Shown here piece by piece: positions 12,574 to 19,237 of a stretch of 38,713 bases of DNA; within the stretch, counting starts at the first letter, position 1; every line of letters starts with the position of its first letter. The notes beneath the pieces are model-generated. The model was given only the letters and a program-made list of their open reading frames with translations. It did not search any database and was not told the DNA's origin. The DNA comes from a virus, in the IMG/VR virus record IMGVR_UViG_3300034682_000439, positions 1 to 38,713 of that record. The stretch is one strand, 5' to 3'. Position numbers and translations under genes: made by a program.

Positions 12574-13453
12574 GAACATCAAGCCCGGCTTCTTCAGCAA
12601 CGACGAGTTGGCTGAGTGCGAGCCGCTGGCCCGGCTCCTCTTTGCCGGCCTGTGGCTCCACTGCGACCGTGAAGGCCGCCTGGAGGACCGACCCAAGAAG
12701 ATCAAGGCAGAGATCCTGCCGTACGACGACTGCGATGCCGACAAACTGCTCGCACAGCTCCAGGCTCGCGGCTTCATCATCCGGTACTCGTCTGAGGATC
12801 GCCGGTACATTCAGGTGACGAACTTCAGCAAGCACCAGAACCCACACGTCAAGGAAGCGCCTAGCGATATCCCGGCACCAGTCGAGCACAGTACAAGTAC
12901 GGTGCAAGTAGCGGAAGTTCCGGAACAAGCCGGGCTGAATCCTGAATCCCTCTTACTGAATCCTGAATCCGGAATCCCTCAACCTGAAACCCCGGCACCG
13001 GCTCCGGCTTCGCCTCCACCTCAGCCGGCGAAGCGCGCGAAGCGCCAAGCGGCCGAGTGCTCGGAGGAGTTCGAGGCGATCTGGTCTGCCTACCCCCGCA
13101 AGCCGGGAATGAGCCGGTCGAATGCACTGAAGGCTTTTTCTGCTCGCATCAGTGAGGGCATAGACCCCGAGGCTGTTCTGTCCGGGGTCCGGGCCTATGC
13201 CGCCTACGTGGTGGCGATGGGGACCGAACCGCAGTACGTGAAGTCGCCCGAGACGTTCCTCGGGCCTGGCAAGCATTGGGAGTCCGACTGGACGCCGCCG
13301 CGCCCGACCCAGCAGGCACGTGCCAGCCCGGCGTACCAGACCGCGACAGAACAAGCCCGCCAGTGGGCATCCCGATTCACCGGAGGAAACCGAAATGAGC
13401 TGCCTAGCGAACCCTACACCATCGACCTCAACGCCCCTCCAGGCGTGGGTTGA
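12560..13453 (+). CDS. Lambda O-like replication initiator
   Basis: A 297-residue protein. The N-terminal domain (residues 1-95) starts MARARNIKPGFFSNDELAEC and contains LLFAGLWLHCDREGRLEDRP, then a winged-helix region and VTNFSKHQNPHVKEAPSDIP, the signature of a widespread phage replication-initiation protein family. A proline/alanine-rich linker (about 100-170) follows. The C-terminal domain holds FEAIWSAYPRKPGMSRSNAL and YVKSPETFLGPGKHWESDW, like C-terminal domains of phage replication proteins. Directly followed by a P-like gene, as in lambda O-P. Its linker coding sequence contains repeated TGAATCC units that could be the origin. The start used is 12560; the longer open frame lies within the HNH gene. 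Confidence 0.82.
   Translation: MARARNIKPGFFSNDELAECEPLARLLFAGLWLHCDREGRLEDRPKKIKAEILPYDDCDADKLLAQLQARGFIIRYSSEDRRYIQVTNFSKHQNPHVKEAPSDIPAPVEHSTSTVQVAEVPEQAGLNPESLLLNPESGIPQPETPAPAPASPPPQPAKRAKRQAAECSEEFEAIWSAYPRKPGMSRSNALKAFSARISEGIDPEAVLSGVRAYAAYVVAMGTEPQYVKSPETFLGPGKHWESDWTPPRPTQQARASPAYQTATEQARQWASRFTGGNRNELPSEPYTIDLNAPPGVG
12935..12978. repeat. TGAATCC repeats in the O-like gene, possible origin
   Basis: The 15-bp unit CTGAATCCTGAATCC occurs at 12935-12949 and again at 12956-12970, 21 bp apart, followed by a degenerate GGAATCC. In lambda-type phages the origin consists of iterons inside the O gene, bound by O protein. The location here, in the linker region of the O-like gene, fits that plan, but the unit is short and encodes a repeated LNPES peptide, so coincidence is possible. 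Confidence 0.4.
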
Positions 13454-14096
13454 GAAGCTGCTGCACTACATGCTCCTGAGCTACGGCAAGAAGTTCACGG
13501 ACCAGTGGGGCGCGACCAACAGCGATGAGCTGATCGCGTTCTGGGCTGATGGCTTGGCCGGGTTCTCGCATGCGGAGCTCAAGCGCGGCAAGGAAGCGCT
13601 GGACGGCCGGGAATGGCCGCCGACCCTGCCCGAGTTCAAGAAGCTGTGCCGGCCGCCAGTCAACGAGCTGACCGCCTACTACGAGGCCATCGCGGGGCTG
13701 GAGGCGCGCGGTAAAGGCGAAGAGGGTAGCTGGTCGCACCCGGCCCTCTACTGGGCTGCAAGCTCGATGCGCAAGGATCTGGAAAGCAGCACCTACTCTC
13801 AGGTCAAGGATCGATGGGGCGCGGTGCTGAGGGCGCAACTGGACGCGGGCGCCTGGGCCGATATCCCGCCGCCCCGCGTGATGCTCCCTCCGCCCGAGGT
13901 CTCGAAGAACGCGAAGAAGCACGCCGAGAACATGCTCCACCAACTGGGCGCGGCCGGCATCTTCAACGACAACCGGGACCACCGCGCCTGGGCCAAGAAG
14001 ATCCTAGAGCGCGAGAAGAGGGGCGACAAGTCGCTCTCGTCGCTTCAGATTCGATTCGCACGTGAGGCCATGGGCCTGGAGGTAACCGCAGCATGA
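13395..14096 (+). CDS. Replication protein P-like helicase loader
   Basis: A 233-residue protein, the same length as lambda P. The central motif DELIAFWADGLAGFSHAELK followed by EWPPTLPEFKKLCRPP is characteristic of the phage replication protein P family, which delivers the host DnaB helicase to the O-bound origin. The start at 13395 has GGAGG eight bases upstream and overlaps the O-like gene by 59 bases; a longer frame upstream lacks a ribosome site. The stop overlaps the ninG start as ATGA. The C-terminal third is charged and helical. Confidence 0.82.
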   Translation: MSCLANPTPSTSTPLQAWVEKLLHYMLLSYGKKFTDQWGATNSDELIAFWADGLAGFSHAELKRGKEALDGREWPPTLPEFKKLCRPPVNELTAYYEAIAGLEARGKGEEGSWSHPALYWAASSMRKDLESSTYSQVKDRWGAVLRAQLDAGAWADIPPPRVMLPPPEVSKNAKKHAENMLHQLGAAGIFNDNRDHRAWAKKILEREKRGDKSLSSLQIRFAREAMGLEVTAA

Positions 14097-14683
14097 TCCG
14101 CTCGTCACTCACCCGAGCAGCTACCCCGAAGCGCCGCACCCGCAAGTGCGCTGTCAAGGGCTGCTTCAACCGCTTCCAGCCTCGGAACATGACGCACAAG
14201 GTATGCGGCGAGGAATGCGCTGCAGTCTTTGCAGCCTCTGAGCGCAAGCGCCTGGACGCCAAGCAGACCCGCGAGCGCAAGGCGGCCATGAAAACCGTCG
14301 CACAGAAGGCCGAGCCGGTCCGAAAGCTCGCCCAGCGCTACGCCGTGCTGCGCGACCGTGACCTGGGCTGCATCAGCTGCGACAAGCCGGCGCACTGGAC
14401 CGGAGGGAAGTGGCACGGCTCCCACTTCAAGAGCGTGGGCAGCAATTCGGCCCTGCAGTTCAACCTCTGGAACATCAACAAGGCCTGCGACCAGTGCAAC
14501 TACTTCATGGCCGGGAACATCGGCCCGTACGAAACCCGGCTTCGGCAGAAGTACGGCGACGAGCGGGTCGACTGGCTGAAGTCCCACCCACGCAGCCGGG
14601 AGTACACGGACGAGTACCTGGCCCGCCTGGCGCGGATCCTGCGCAAGAAGATCAAGAGGCTGGAGGCGCGCTATGGCAAGTGA
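14093..14683 (+). CDS. ninG: NinG/Rap recombination nuclease
   Basis: A 196-residue member of the NinG (lambda Rap) family, a structure-specific nuclease acting on branched DNA such as Holliday junctions and D-loops. Zinc-ligand-like pairs are visible: Cys19/Cys24 with Cys38/Cys42, then CISCDKPAHWTGGKWHGSHF (Cys93, Cys96, His108, His111) and ACDQCNYFMAGN (Cys132, Cys135). The last block, LNWNIN-like with ACDQCN, is typical of the family. It starts inside the P-like gene stop (ATGA) and is co-transcribed with it. It probably cooperates with the RecT/exonuclease pair encoded on the other strand. Confidence 0.9.
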   Translation: MIRSSLTRAATPKRRTRKCAVKGCFNRFQPRNMTHKVCGEECAAVFAASERKRLDAKQTRERKAAMKTVAQKAEPVRKLAQRYAVLRDRDLGCISCDKPAHWTGGKWHGSHFKSVGSNSALQFNLWNINKACDQCNYFMAGNIGPYETRLRQKYGDERVDWLKSHPRSREYTDEYLARLARILRKKIKRLEARYGK

Positions 14684-14900
14684 TAGCCGCCCCCGCAACG
14701 ACGACGAATACTGCGCCCTCTGCGCCAAGTTCACTACGCAGGGTCACGAGCAGCAGGCAACGATGGGCCTTGGCTATTGCACCGGGTTCGAGGCGTACGT
14801 CAGAGGTAACTCGCGGGCGACGGTGTTGTTCAAGCCGGCGCGTACTGACCTGGCGCAGCGCCGGGCATTTCTGGAAAAGCATAAGGAGGAGGACCAATGA
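14673..14900 (+). CDS. Small CxxC phage protein, 75 aa
   Basis: A 75-residue protein with YCALCAKFTT near the N-terminus, GLGYCTGFEAYV in the middle and VLFKPARTDLAQRRAFLEK at the end. This pattern of one CxxC plus a lone Cys and a phosphate-loop-like FKPA occurs in many phages of Beta- and Gammaproteobacteria; the function is not known. It overlaps ninG by 11 bases and ends in a four-base overlap with the next gene. Confidence 0.75.
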   Translation: MASDSRPRNDDEYCALCAKFTTQGHEQQATMGLGYCTGFEAYVRGNSRATVLFKPARTDLAQRRAFLEKHKEEDQ

Positions 14901-15085
14901 AAACCTATTGCCTCGGATACTCGCACCACAAGTGCAACACCTGCGCGCATGAGCGGTACTGGGAAACTCTTAATCGAATGCCGGATGCGTTGAGGCTTCC
15001 GATGCAAGCCCAGATGATTCGCATAAATAGCGACAAGTGCCGACTGACCGGCATGGGCGAATATCAATCGGTGGAGCAGCGATGA
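14897..15085 (+). CDS. Small Cys-rich phage protein, 62 aa
   Basis: A 62-residue protein starting MKTYCLGYSHHKCNTCAHER, with four Cys residues and a His pair that could form a metal site with the final DKCRLTG cysteine. GGAGG lies four bases before the ATG. Coupled by four-base overlaps on both sides. Function unknown. Confidence 0.68.
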   Translation: MKTYCLGYSHHKCNTCAHERYWETLNRMPDALRLPMQAQMIRINSDKCRLTGMGEYQSVEQR

Positions 15086-15312
15086 CCATCAAAGGATGGC
15101 GAGAGCGCGCCGGCCTGCCCGAGAGCTACGAGGTGTACGGCCCGTCTCCGGTAGAGCGGGCGATGCTGGAGGAGATTGCGGCCCTTCAAAAGAGGGTCGA
15201 GCGCGCCAACGATCTTCTTCGCCGGGTCCGAATGAACCCCGAAAACATGACGTTCGAATCTATGTTGCGAGCGGAGGTGTTGCACTACTGTGACCAGTTG
15301 CTCGAAGAGTGA
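15082..15312 (+). CDS. Hypothetical protein with helical segment, 76 aa
   Basis: A 76-residue protein starting MTIKGWRERAGLPESYEVYG, with a short coiled-coil-like helix (VERAMLEEIAALQKRVERAN). The ATG at 15082 overlaps the upstream stop as ATGA and is preferred over an earlier in-frame start at 15037, which is inside the neighbouring gene. No known domain. After its stop comes a 91-base AT-rich gap before the Q-like gene. Confidence 0.68.
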   Translation: MTIKGWRERAGLPESYEVYGPSPVERAMLEEIAALQKRVERANDLLRRVRMNPENMTFESMLRAEVLHYCDQLLEE

Positions 15313-15403
15313 AAAAATTTCCAAATTGAAGGATTTAACACGGAAATAGCAGGGCATGTTATGGTAGAGTTGGAGCACTGTTTCACCCTCGGAGGCGCTC
15401 CAA

Positions 15404-15949
15404 ATGTTCATCGAAAAATACGTAGGGTCCCTGACCTCAAATGACCTGCGCGACGATGAGCTGCATCGCGCCACTGAGGCGCTCGCTGCTGCCGCCCTGG
15501 CTGATCTGTCGGGCGGCGGCGGTGCGGTTTTCGGCTCGATGCTCGCCCGTGCGAAGTACGCGGACGGCATCAGCCACAAGACCTTCGAGGCCGGCAATCA
15601 CAACATCGCCGTTCTGCTGCGCGTCTGGACTCAGGTAGTCGCCAACAAGGGCTTCGACCGCTGCTGGATGAAGATCAAGCACGAATGGGACATTAAGGCG
15701 GCTTACGCGATGTATGCGAAAATCGCCTGGGTGAGTCTGGCCCACTGGCTGGGCGGAGAGTGCGACCAGTGCCACGGCACGAAGGTCTGCGAAGGCCGGG
15801 CCTGCACTCACTGCCACGGGACAGGCAAAGAGCCGATCCAAGGCGGCGCGCTGGAACGTGAGTACGTGGCCGACATGGTGAGCGAGCTGGAAGGCCTGTT
15901 CCTGTCGCATGGTGCGCGGGCGGGGGCGAAGATGAGGAAGGTGGCATGA
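15404..15949 (+). CDS. Q-like late antiterminator with zinc motif
   Basis: A 181-residue protein. Residues 120-143 contain CDQCHGTKVCEGRACTHCHG followed by TG, a DnaJ-like zinc motif (Cys120, Cys123, Cys134, Cys137). Lambda Q carries the same CxxCHGTG arrangement in its middle, and the overall size and position at the end of the right early operon fit a late-gene antiterminator. GGAGG lies eight bases before the ATG. In the upstream AT-rich gap, TTAACA (15335-15340) and TATGGT (15360-15365) are 19 bases apart and might be a weak promoter. The N-terminal 110 residues, where lambda Q contacts polymerase and DNA, are not recognisably conserved to my eye, so another zinc-binding role remains possible. 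Confidence 0.65.
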   Translation: MFIEKYVGSLTSNDLRDDELHRATEALAAAALADLSGGGGAVFGSMLARAKYADGISHKTFEAGNHNIAVLLRVWTQVVANKGFDRCWMKIKHEWDIKAAYAMYAKIAWVSLAHWLGGECDQCHGTKVCEGRACTHCHGTGKEPIQGGALEREYVADMVSELEGLFLSHGARAGAKMRKVA

Positions 15950-16308
15950 ACATCTCCGATCTGAACGGCGAGATGCTGGACTACTGGACTGCTCTGGCTG
16001 ATGGGATGCTTCCAAATTCCCACATTGTGCATGGCGACGTGTGGGAGCGTAATGGCTCCTTCGCTATGCGTTCGACCGACTGGCGGCCCTCGACAGACTG
16101 GGCGCAGGGCGGGCCGCTAATCGAAAAGTACAAAGTAGGTTCTGGCCTAGAGCATAACGGGAAATGGTATTCCGAGATCGATGGGTATCCGTCGGATTCT
16201 TCGTGCGCTGAAGGCGACACCCCGCTACAAGCCATCTGCCGCGCAGTCGTGCGCTACAAGTTCGGCGAAGAAATCCCCGACACAACGCTTGCATTGCCCA
16301 AAAACTAG
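15946..16308 (+). CDS. DUF2591-type phage protein
   Basis: A 120-residue protein of the DUF2591 type: RSTDWRPSTDWAQGGPLIEK in the middle and AICRAVVRYKFGEEIPD near the end are the family signature. Function unknown. Its ATG overlaps the Q-like stop (ATGA). The last codons overlap the possible late promoter. Confidence 0.8.
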   Translation: MNISDLNGEMLDYWTALADGMLPNSHIVHGDVWERNGSFAMRSTDWRPSTDWAQGGPLIEKYKVGSGLEHNGKWYSEIDGYPSDSSCAEGDTPLQAICRAVVRYKFGEEIPDTTLALPKN

Positions 16309-16317
16309 GCGTAAACT
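16289..16317 (+). promoter_or_regulatory. Possible late promoter (PR'-like)
   Basis: TTGCAT (16289-16294) and TAAACT (16312-16317) are 17 bases apart, a moderate sigma-70 match at the end of the DUF2591-type gene. A terminator-like hairpin lies about 115 bases past the predicted start, as lambda PR' is followed by tR'. The box scores are modest, so this is a candidate based mainly on layout. Confidence 0.4.
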
Positions 16318-16436
16318 TTCGCTATCACAGTTCCCCCGATCCACGTAATGAGCGCTTCGGCGCCAACGTCACCCGGGGCAGTCGAGTACCCAGCCCGCAG
16401 TAAAGCCGGCGCTCGCCCTGAAGAATGTGATAGTTG

Positions 16437-16466
16437 AGCCCGCCGCCCTGGCGGGTTCGTTCGTTT
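16437..16466 (+). terminator. Terminator-like hairpin before the late genes (tR'-like)
   Basis: An 8-bp stem (AGCCCGCC / GGCGGGTT, one G-T wobble, five-base loop) is followed by the interrupted T-rich run TTCGTTCGTTT. Together with the upstream promoter candidate it would yield a short leader RNA of about 140 nt, the target layout for a Q-type antiterminator. The stretch 16309-16436 before it contains no gene I can support. Confidence 0.6.
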
Positions 16467-16478
16467 ACATGGCGCTCA

Positions 16479-16640
16479 ATGACTGACCTCATCCAAAGTA
16501 TCGCTCTTGTCGTACTGTCCGGCGTGGTGGCTCTCATCGCGATTGGTGCAAAGCGCAAGATCGAGAGGCTGGAGGATCAGCAGGAGCGGCTTGAGGAAGA
16601 GTTGAGGCTTCTCCGAAAGGCGCTTCTGGAGCAGAAGTAG
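16479..16640 (+). CDS. Small membrane-anchored coiled-coil protein, 53 aa
   Basis: A 53-residue protein: a hydrophobic segment of about 20 residues (IQSIALVVLSGVVALIAIG) then a charged coiled coil with leucines every third or fourth residue (IERLEDQQERLEEELRLLRK). The N-out or N-in orientation cannot be told. It lies right after the tR'-like hairpin, where lysis genes lie in lambda, so a holin-like or spanin-like accessory role is possible but unproven. No good Shine-Dalgarno sequence is visible. Confidence 0.55.
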   Translation: MTDLIQSIALVVLSGVVALIAIGAKRKIERLEDQQERLEEELRLLRKALLEQK

Positions 16641-16983
16641 ACATTACGGCCCACTTAGCAGATAGCTCTGGGGCGCGTACGTAGGGCTCACGATACGAGC
16701 CACCACACTGAGGCTGATTGGGCGCACCTGACGCCAAAAATCCTGCTTGACGGGTGAGGCTAGGGAACAGTCAGTCTCAGTGTGGTGAATGCGCAGTGCT
16801 GATGCGCTGGGTGCCCGAAAAGGGATCGTATAGCTAGCCCAGCTCAGGGGAGTGACGATCCCCGATAGTGCGCCGGGGTTCAGCACCGGCCACCACAACC
16901 CGTCTCCTGAATCGGCCCCAACACCGATTCCTTCGCCGCCCTCGCAGCAATGCGTCGGCGGCTTCTTTATTCCTGAGGTCCTC
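16641..16983 (+). other. Non-coding, stem-loop-rich stretch; possible structured RNA
   Basis: No convincing gene lies in these 343 bases. They hold at least five stems in a row: a 20-bp stem between 16701-16720 and 16768-16787 (12 bp perfect, then eight more pairs including two G-U wobbles that only pair in a plus-strand RNA); GGGATCGT/ACGATCCC (16822-16829, 16855-16862); GCCGG/CCGGC (16872-16876, 16886-16890); GAATCGG/CCGATTC (16909-16915, 16924-16930); and GCCGCC/GGCGGC (16935-16940, 16957-16962) enclosing CGCA-GCAA-TGCG with a GNRA-type loop, then TTCTTTATT, which may be a terminator. It could be a small RNA, a structured leader or packaging-related DNA. Confidence 0.5.
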
Positions 16984-17070
16984 ATGAGCCTCGAAGCTGA
17001 AGCCCTCTGGTTGCGCATCCTTGTGCAACTGGAGCAGAACCGCATCGCCATCCTCAAGAGCGCATCGTGA
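16984..17070 (+). CDS. Very small helical protein, 28 aa
   Basis: A 28-codon frame starting MSLEAEALWLRILVQLEQNR, with GAGG five bases before the ATG and a GTGA overlap with the next start. The peptide would be a single amphipathic helix. The coupling and ribosome site support translation, but the short length makes it uncertain. It could act as a leader for the following gene. Confidence 0.45.
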   Translation: MSLEAEALWLRILVQLEQNRIAILKSAS

Positions 17071-17288
17071 TCCCCCATCGCATGGTCTACCGAGACCACA
17101 TCATCCGCGCAGTAACCGGCAACAAGCCAGCTATGGTGTTCCAGGTAGTGAACGAGACTGCCCTGGGCGACCTGTGCGACCGCTTGGTGGAAGCTGAGAC
17201 TGCGCTGGAGATCCTTCGCGCACGAGGGTACGGCAAGCCGGGGATGCTGCTGCATGAGGTGGCGGCGCTGGTGCCGGATAGGGGCTGA
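17067..17288 (+). CDS. Hypothetical phage protein, 73 aa
   Basis: A 73-residue protein with GTG start at 17067 (overlapping the upstream stop) or an ATG at 17082. The C-terminal half, VEAETALEILRARGYGKPGM followed by LLHEVAALVP, resembles short helical proteins found just upstream of HNH and terminase genes in other phages. Function unknown. Confidence 0.62.
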   Translation: MIPHRMVYRDHIIRAVTGNKPAMVFQVVNETALGDLCDRLVEAETALEILRARGYGKPGMLLHEVAALVPDRG

Positions 17289-17289
17289 G

Positions 17290-17613
17290 ATGGCCTGGAG
17301 TCGGGAAAGCCGCCATAAGCGCGGCTACGGCAAGCAGTGGGACAAGACTCGAGAGCGCATCCTAGCGAGGGACGGCGGGCTCTGCCGATGCACCTACTGC
17401 GATAAGCGGCCTGTGCGCCGGCTGGCTAGTGAGGTTGACCACATCGTGAGCAAGGCCAAGGCAAAGGCGCTTGGCTGGCCAGATGAGCGCACTGAAGCGG
17501 ACGACAATCTACAAGCCATCAACCGCGAGTGTCACCAGCGAAAAACGGCAGAGGAACAGGGTAAACTTTATAGGCCGCAGATTGGCCCTGATGGATGGCC
17601 GATAGAAGGCTAG
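17290..17613 (+). CDS. Terminase-associated HNH endonuclease
   Basis: A 107-residue HNH endonuclease of the HK97 gp74 type. The order is RGYGKQWDKTRERILARDGG, then CRCTYCDKRPV (zinc Cys pair), SEVDHIVSKAKAKALGW (catalytic Asp-His) and NLQAINRECHQRKTAEEQGK. In HK97-like phages such a nuclease next to the terminase is needed for efficient cos cleavage and packaging. The ATG at 17290 is just after the previous stop; the earlier frame start at 17254 lies in the preceding gene. Confidence 0.9.
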   Translation: MAWSRESRHKRGYGKQWDKTRERILARDGGLCRCTYCDKRPVRRLASEVDHIVSKAKAKALGWPDERTEADDNLQAINRECHQRKTAEEQGKLYRPQIGPDGWPIEG

Positions 17614-17620
17614 AAGCGGC

Positions 17621-17655
17621 GAAGCCGAGGAGTGCGTCAACACTTCCCCGGCTTC
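17621..17655 (+). other. Strong hairpin between two HNH genes
   Basis: GAAGCCG...AGTG pairs with CACT...CGGCTTC around a six-base loop, giving a long stem with a small internal loop. No T run follows (TGATCATTT), so it is a weak terminator at best; it may attenuate transcription or stabilise mRNA ends. Confidence 0.4.
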
Positions 17656-17680
17656 TGATCATTTACTACTTGGATAGCAA

Positions 17681-18682
17681 ATGAGTGAAGCAGAGTATAT
17701 CAGCAGCTTAACCGCCTGTGAGTGCGGCAGCCCAATACCTCCACGATCTGGGCCAGGCAGGCCGCGCAAATATTGCAGCCCACCATGTGCGGAACGAGCG
17801 AAGATCGCACAGCGCGAGGCCGACGACAGGCCGCGCAGATACCAGAGAGTCGGGCTTCGCACCTTTAGTTGCGTTCAGTGCGGCCAGTCCTTTGAGGCGT
17901 CGACCGCCAGGAAGTATTGCGGAAACGTCTGCAAAAACCGGGCGGCCACATTACGCGACAATCCAGATGCGCCAGCACGCGGCCCGCTTACCTATCTCAA
18001 GCCGCGCCCATGTGCGCATTGCGGGCAAATCTTCAAGCCAAGACTGGCGCGACATAGTACCTACTGCTCGAGAGAGTGTGCCTTCCAAGGGTTGGCGATC
18101 AGGCGCGCTTTGAGTGCTACATCGCCGGGCCCATCCTCAGTCGTCTACTTCAAAACCTGCGCCGAGTGCGGGAAGGCCTGGACGGCTCGCAACAAGAACA
18201 GCTCTCTTTGCTCGCGACCATGCTTTCTAGCCTGGGGCCGCAAGCAATCCTTGAAGCGCAACATGGCGGCCATGGGTGTGAAGGCACCTAGGGCATGCAA
18301 GTGCTGCGGGGAACAATTCACTCCTGGATACGGTGACAAGCGCTCCTCATTCTGTGGCGTCAAGTGCGCTAGGAAGTGGGGCGGGCTTGGCGGGAGTGAT
18401 AAGCCTAGGAAGCGGGCGCGCAAGTACGGTGTCGCGTACGAGGCGGTCAACCGTATCAGGGTGTTCACTCGGGATGGTTGGCGATGCCAGATCTGCGGAG
18501 TGAAGACACCTCGAGCACTGATGGGCAAGCTCAAGCCGAACGCTCCTGAGTTGGATCACCGCGTGCCAATCTCCAAGGGAGGGCCGCACACCTACGCCAA
18601 CGTGCAGTGTGCATGTCGTAGCTGCAACATCGCCAAGGGCAACCGCAGCGAGGCGGGCCAACTCCCGCTGTTCGGCGTCTGA
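17681..18682 (+). CDS. HNH endonuclease with five N-terminal zinc-binding units
   Basis: A 333-residue protein. Five successive zinc-binding units are visible, each a CxC or CxxC pair followed about 13-17 residues later by a CxxxC pair: Cys13/15-32/36, Cys64/67-80/84, Cys111/114-129/133, Cys160/163-177/181 and Cys206/209-225/229. The C-terminal 75 residues are an HNH nuclease: FTRDGWRCQICG (Cys269, Cys272), ELDHRVPISKGGPHTYANVQ (Asp292-His293) and CRSCNIAKGN. The repeats resemble DNA-reading zinc ribbons of homing nucleases. It stands between the packaging HNH gene and terminase small subunit, separated from both by gaps, as an inserted element would be. A free-standing homing endonuclease is the likeliest reading. 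Confidence 0.8.
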   Translation: MSEAEYISSLTACECGSPIPPRSGPGRPRKYCSPPCAERAKIAQREADDRPRRYQRVGLRTFSCVQCGQSFEASTARKYCGNVCKNRAATLRDNPDAPARGPLTYLKPRPCAHCGQIFKPRLARHSTYCSRECAFQGLAIRRALSATSPGPSSVVYFKTCAECGKAWTARNKNSSLCSRPCFLAWGRKQSLKRNMAAMGVKAPRACKCCGEQFTPGYGDKRSSFCGVKCARKWGGLGGSDKPRKRARKYGVAYEAVNRIRVFTRDGWRCQICGVKTPRALMGKLKPNAPELDHRVPISKGGPHTYANVQCACRSCNIAKGNRSEAGQLPLFGV

Positions 18683-18784
18683 CCCCACCCGGCCACCTAA
18701 AGTTCTGGTGTCTCGAGCTAGGGACCGCACTGTACCGTTCCTCACTATAAACGTGAAGAGAAAAAGTTAAAAGGCAGCAACCAA
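18683..18784 (+). other. Intergenic stretch before terminase; possible cos region
   Basis: A 102-base gap between the zinc-repeat HNH gene and the terminase small subunit. In HK97-like cos phages the packaging site usually lies just upstream of the small subunit gene. TATAAA at 18746-18751 has no good -35 box. No cos overhang can be identified by eye. The location is by analogy only. Confidence 0.25.
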
Positions 18785-19237
18785 ATGACACAACGAGGAC
18801 GAAAATCGGCGGCTTCGCGGGAGGTCGCCGCCCTCGTTGTGCCCGCAATCGGTGAGCAGCGACTCCGAGCGCCGGCCCACCTTAGCGATGCTGAGCAATC
18901 CGTGTGGCTCGAGGTGGTAAACGATCAGCCGGCGAGTGCATTCACGCCCACGCACGCTCCGTTGCTTGAGATGTACTGTCGCCACATCGTCAATGCCCGC
19001 ATTCTGGCCGACGAGCTGCTGAACTTCGACCGGGCCTGGCTGGCTGACGACGAGGGGCTGAAGCGCTACGACCGCTTGCTGGCGATGTCCGAGCGAGAAA
19101 GCCGCGCAGCATCGTCGCTAGCGACCAGGTTGCGGATCACTCGGCAGGCGGTTGATCACCCGACAACGGTCGGGCGCAGCATCAAGAACCAATCGAAGGG
19201 ACGTAAGCCATGGGAGCTCGCGGTAAGCGACAACTAA
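18785..19237 (+). CDS. terS: Terminase small subunit, P27 family
   Basis: A 150-residue protein fitting the P27 small terminase family: RAPAHLSDAEQSVWLEVVND at residues about 28-47, LLEMYCRHIVNARILADELL, a LKRYDRLLAMSERESRAASS block and LATRLRITRQAV. It recognises phage DNA and brings in the large subunit. AAAAGGC lies upstream of the ATG at suitable distance. It overlaps the large subunit gene by 28 bases. Confidence 0.88.
   Translation: MTQRGRKSAASREVAALVVPAIGEQRLRAPAHLSDAEQSVWLEVVNDQPASAFTPTHAPLLEMYCRHIVNARILADELLNFDRAWLADDEGLKRYDRLLAMSERESRAASSLATRLRITRQAVDHPTTVGRSIKNQSKGRKPWELAVSDN

Noticed and set aside
16644-17255. Minus-strand frame of 203 codons across the non-coding stretch.
   Set aside because: No recognisable domain, opposite to late transcription, and it overlaps two plausible plus-strand genes; the stem-loops explain the region better.
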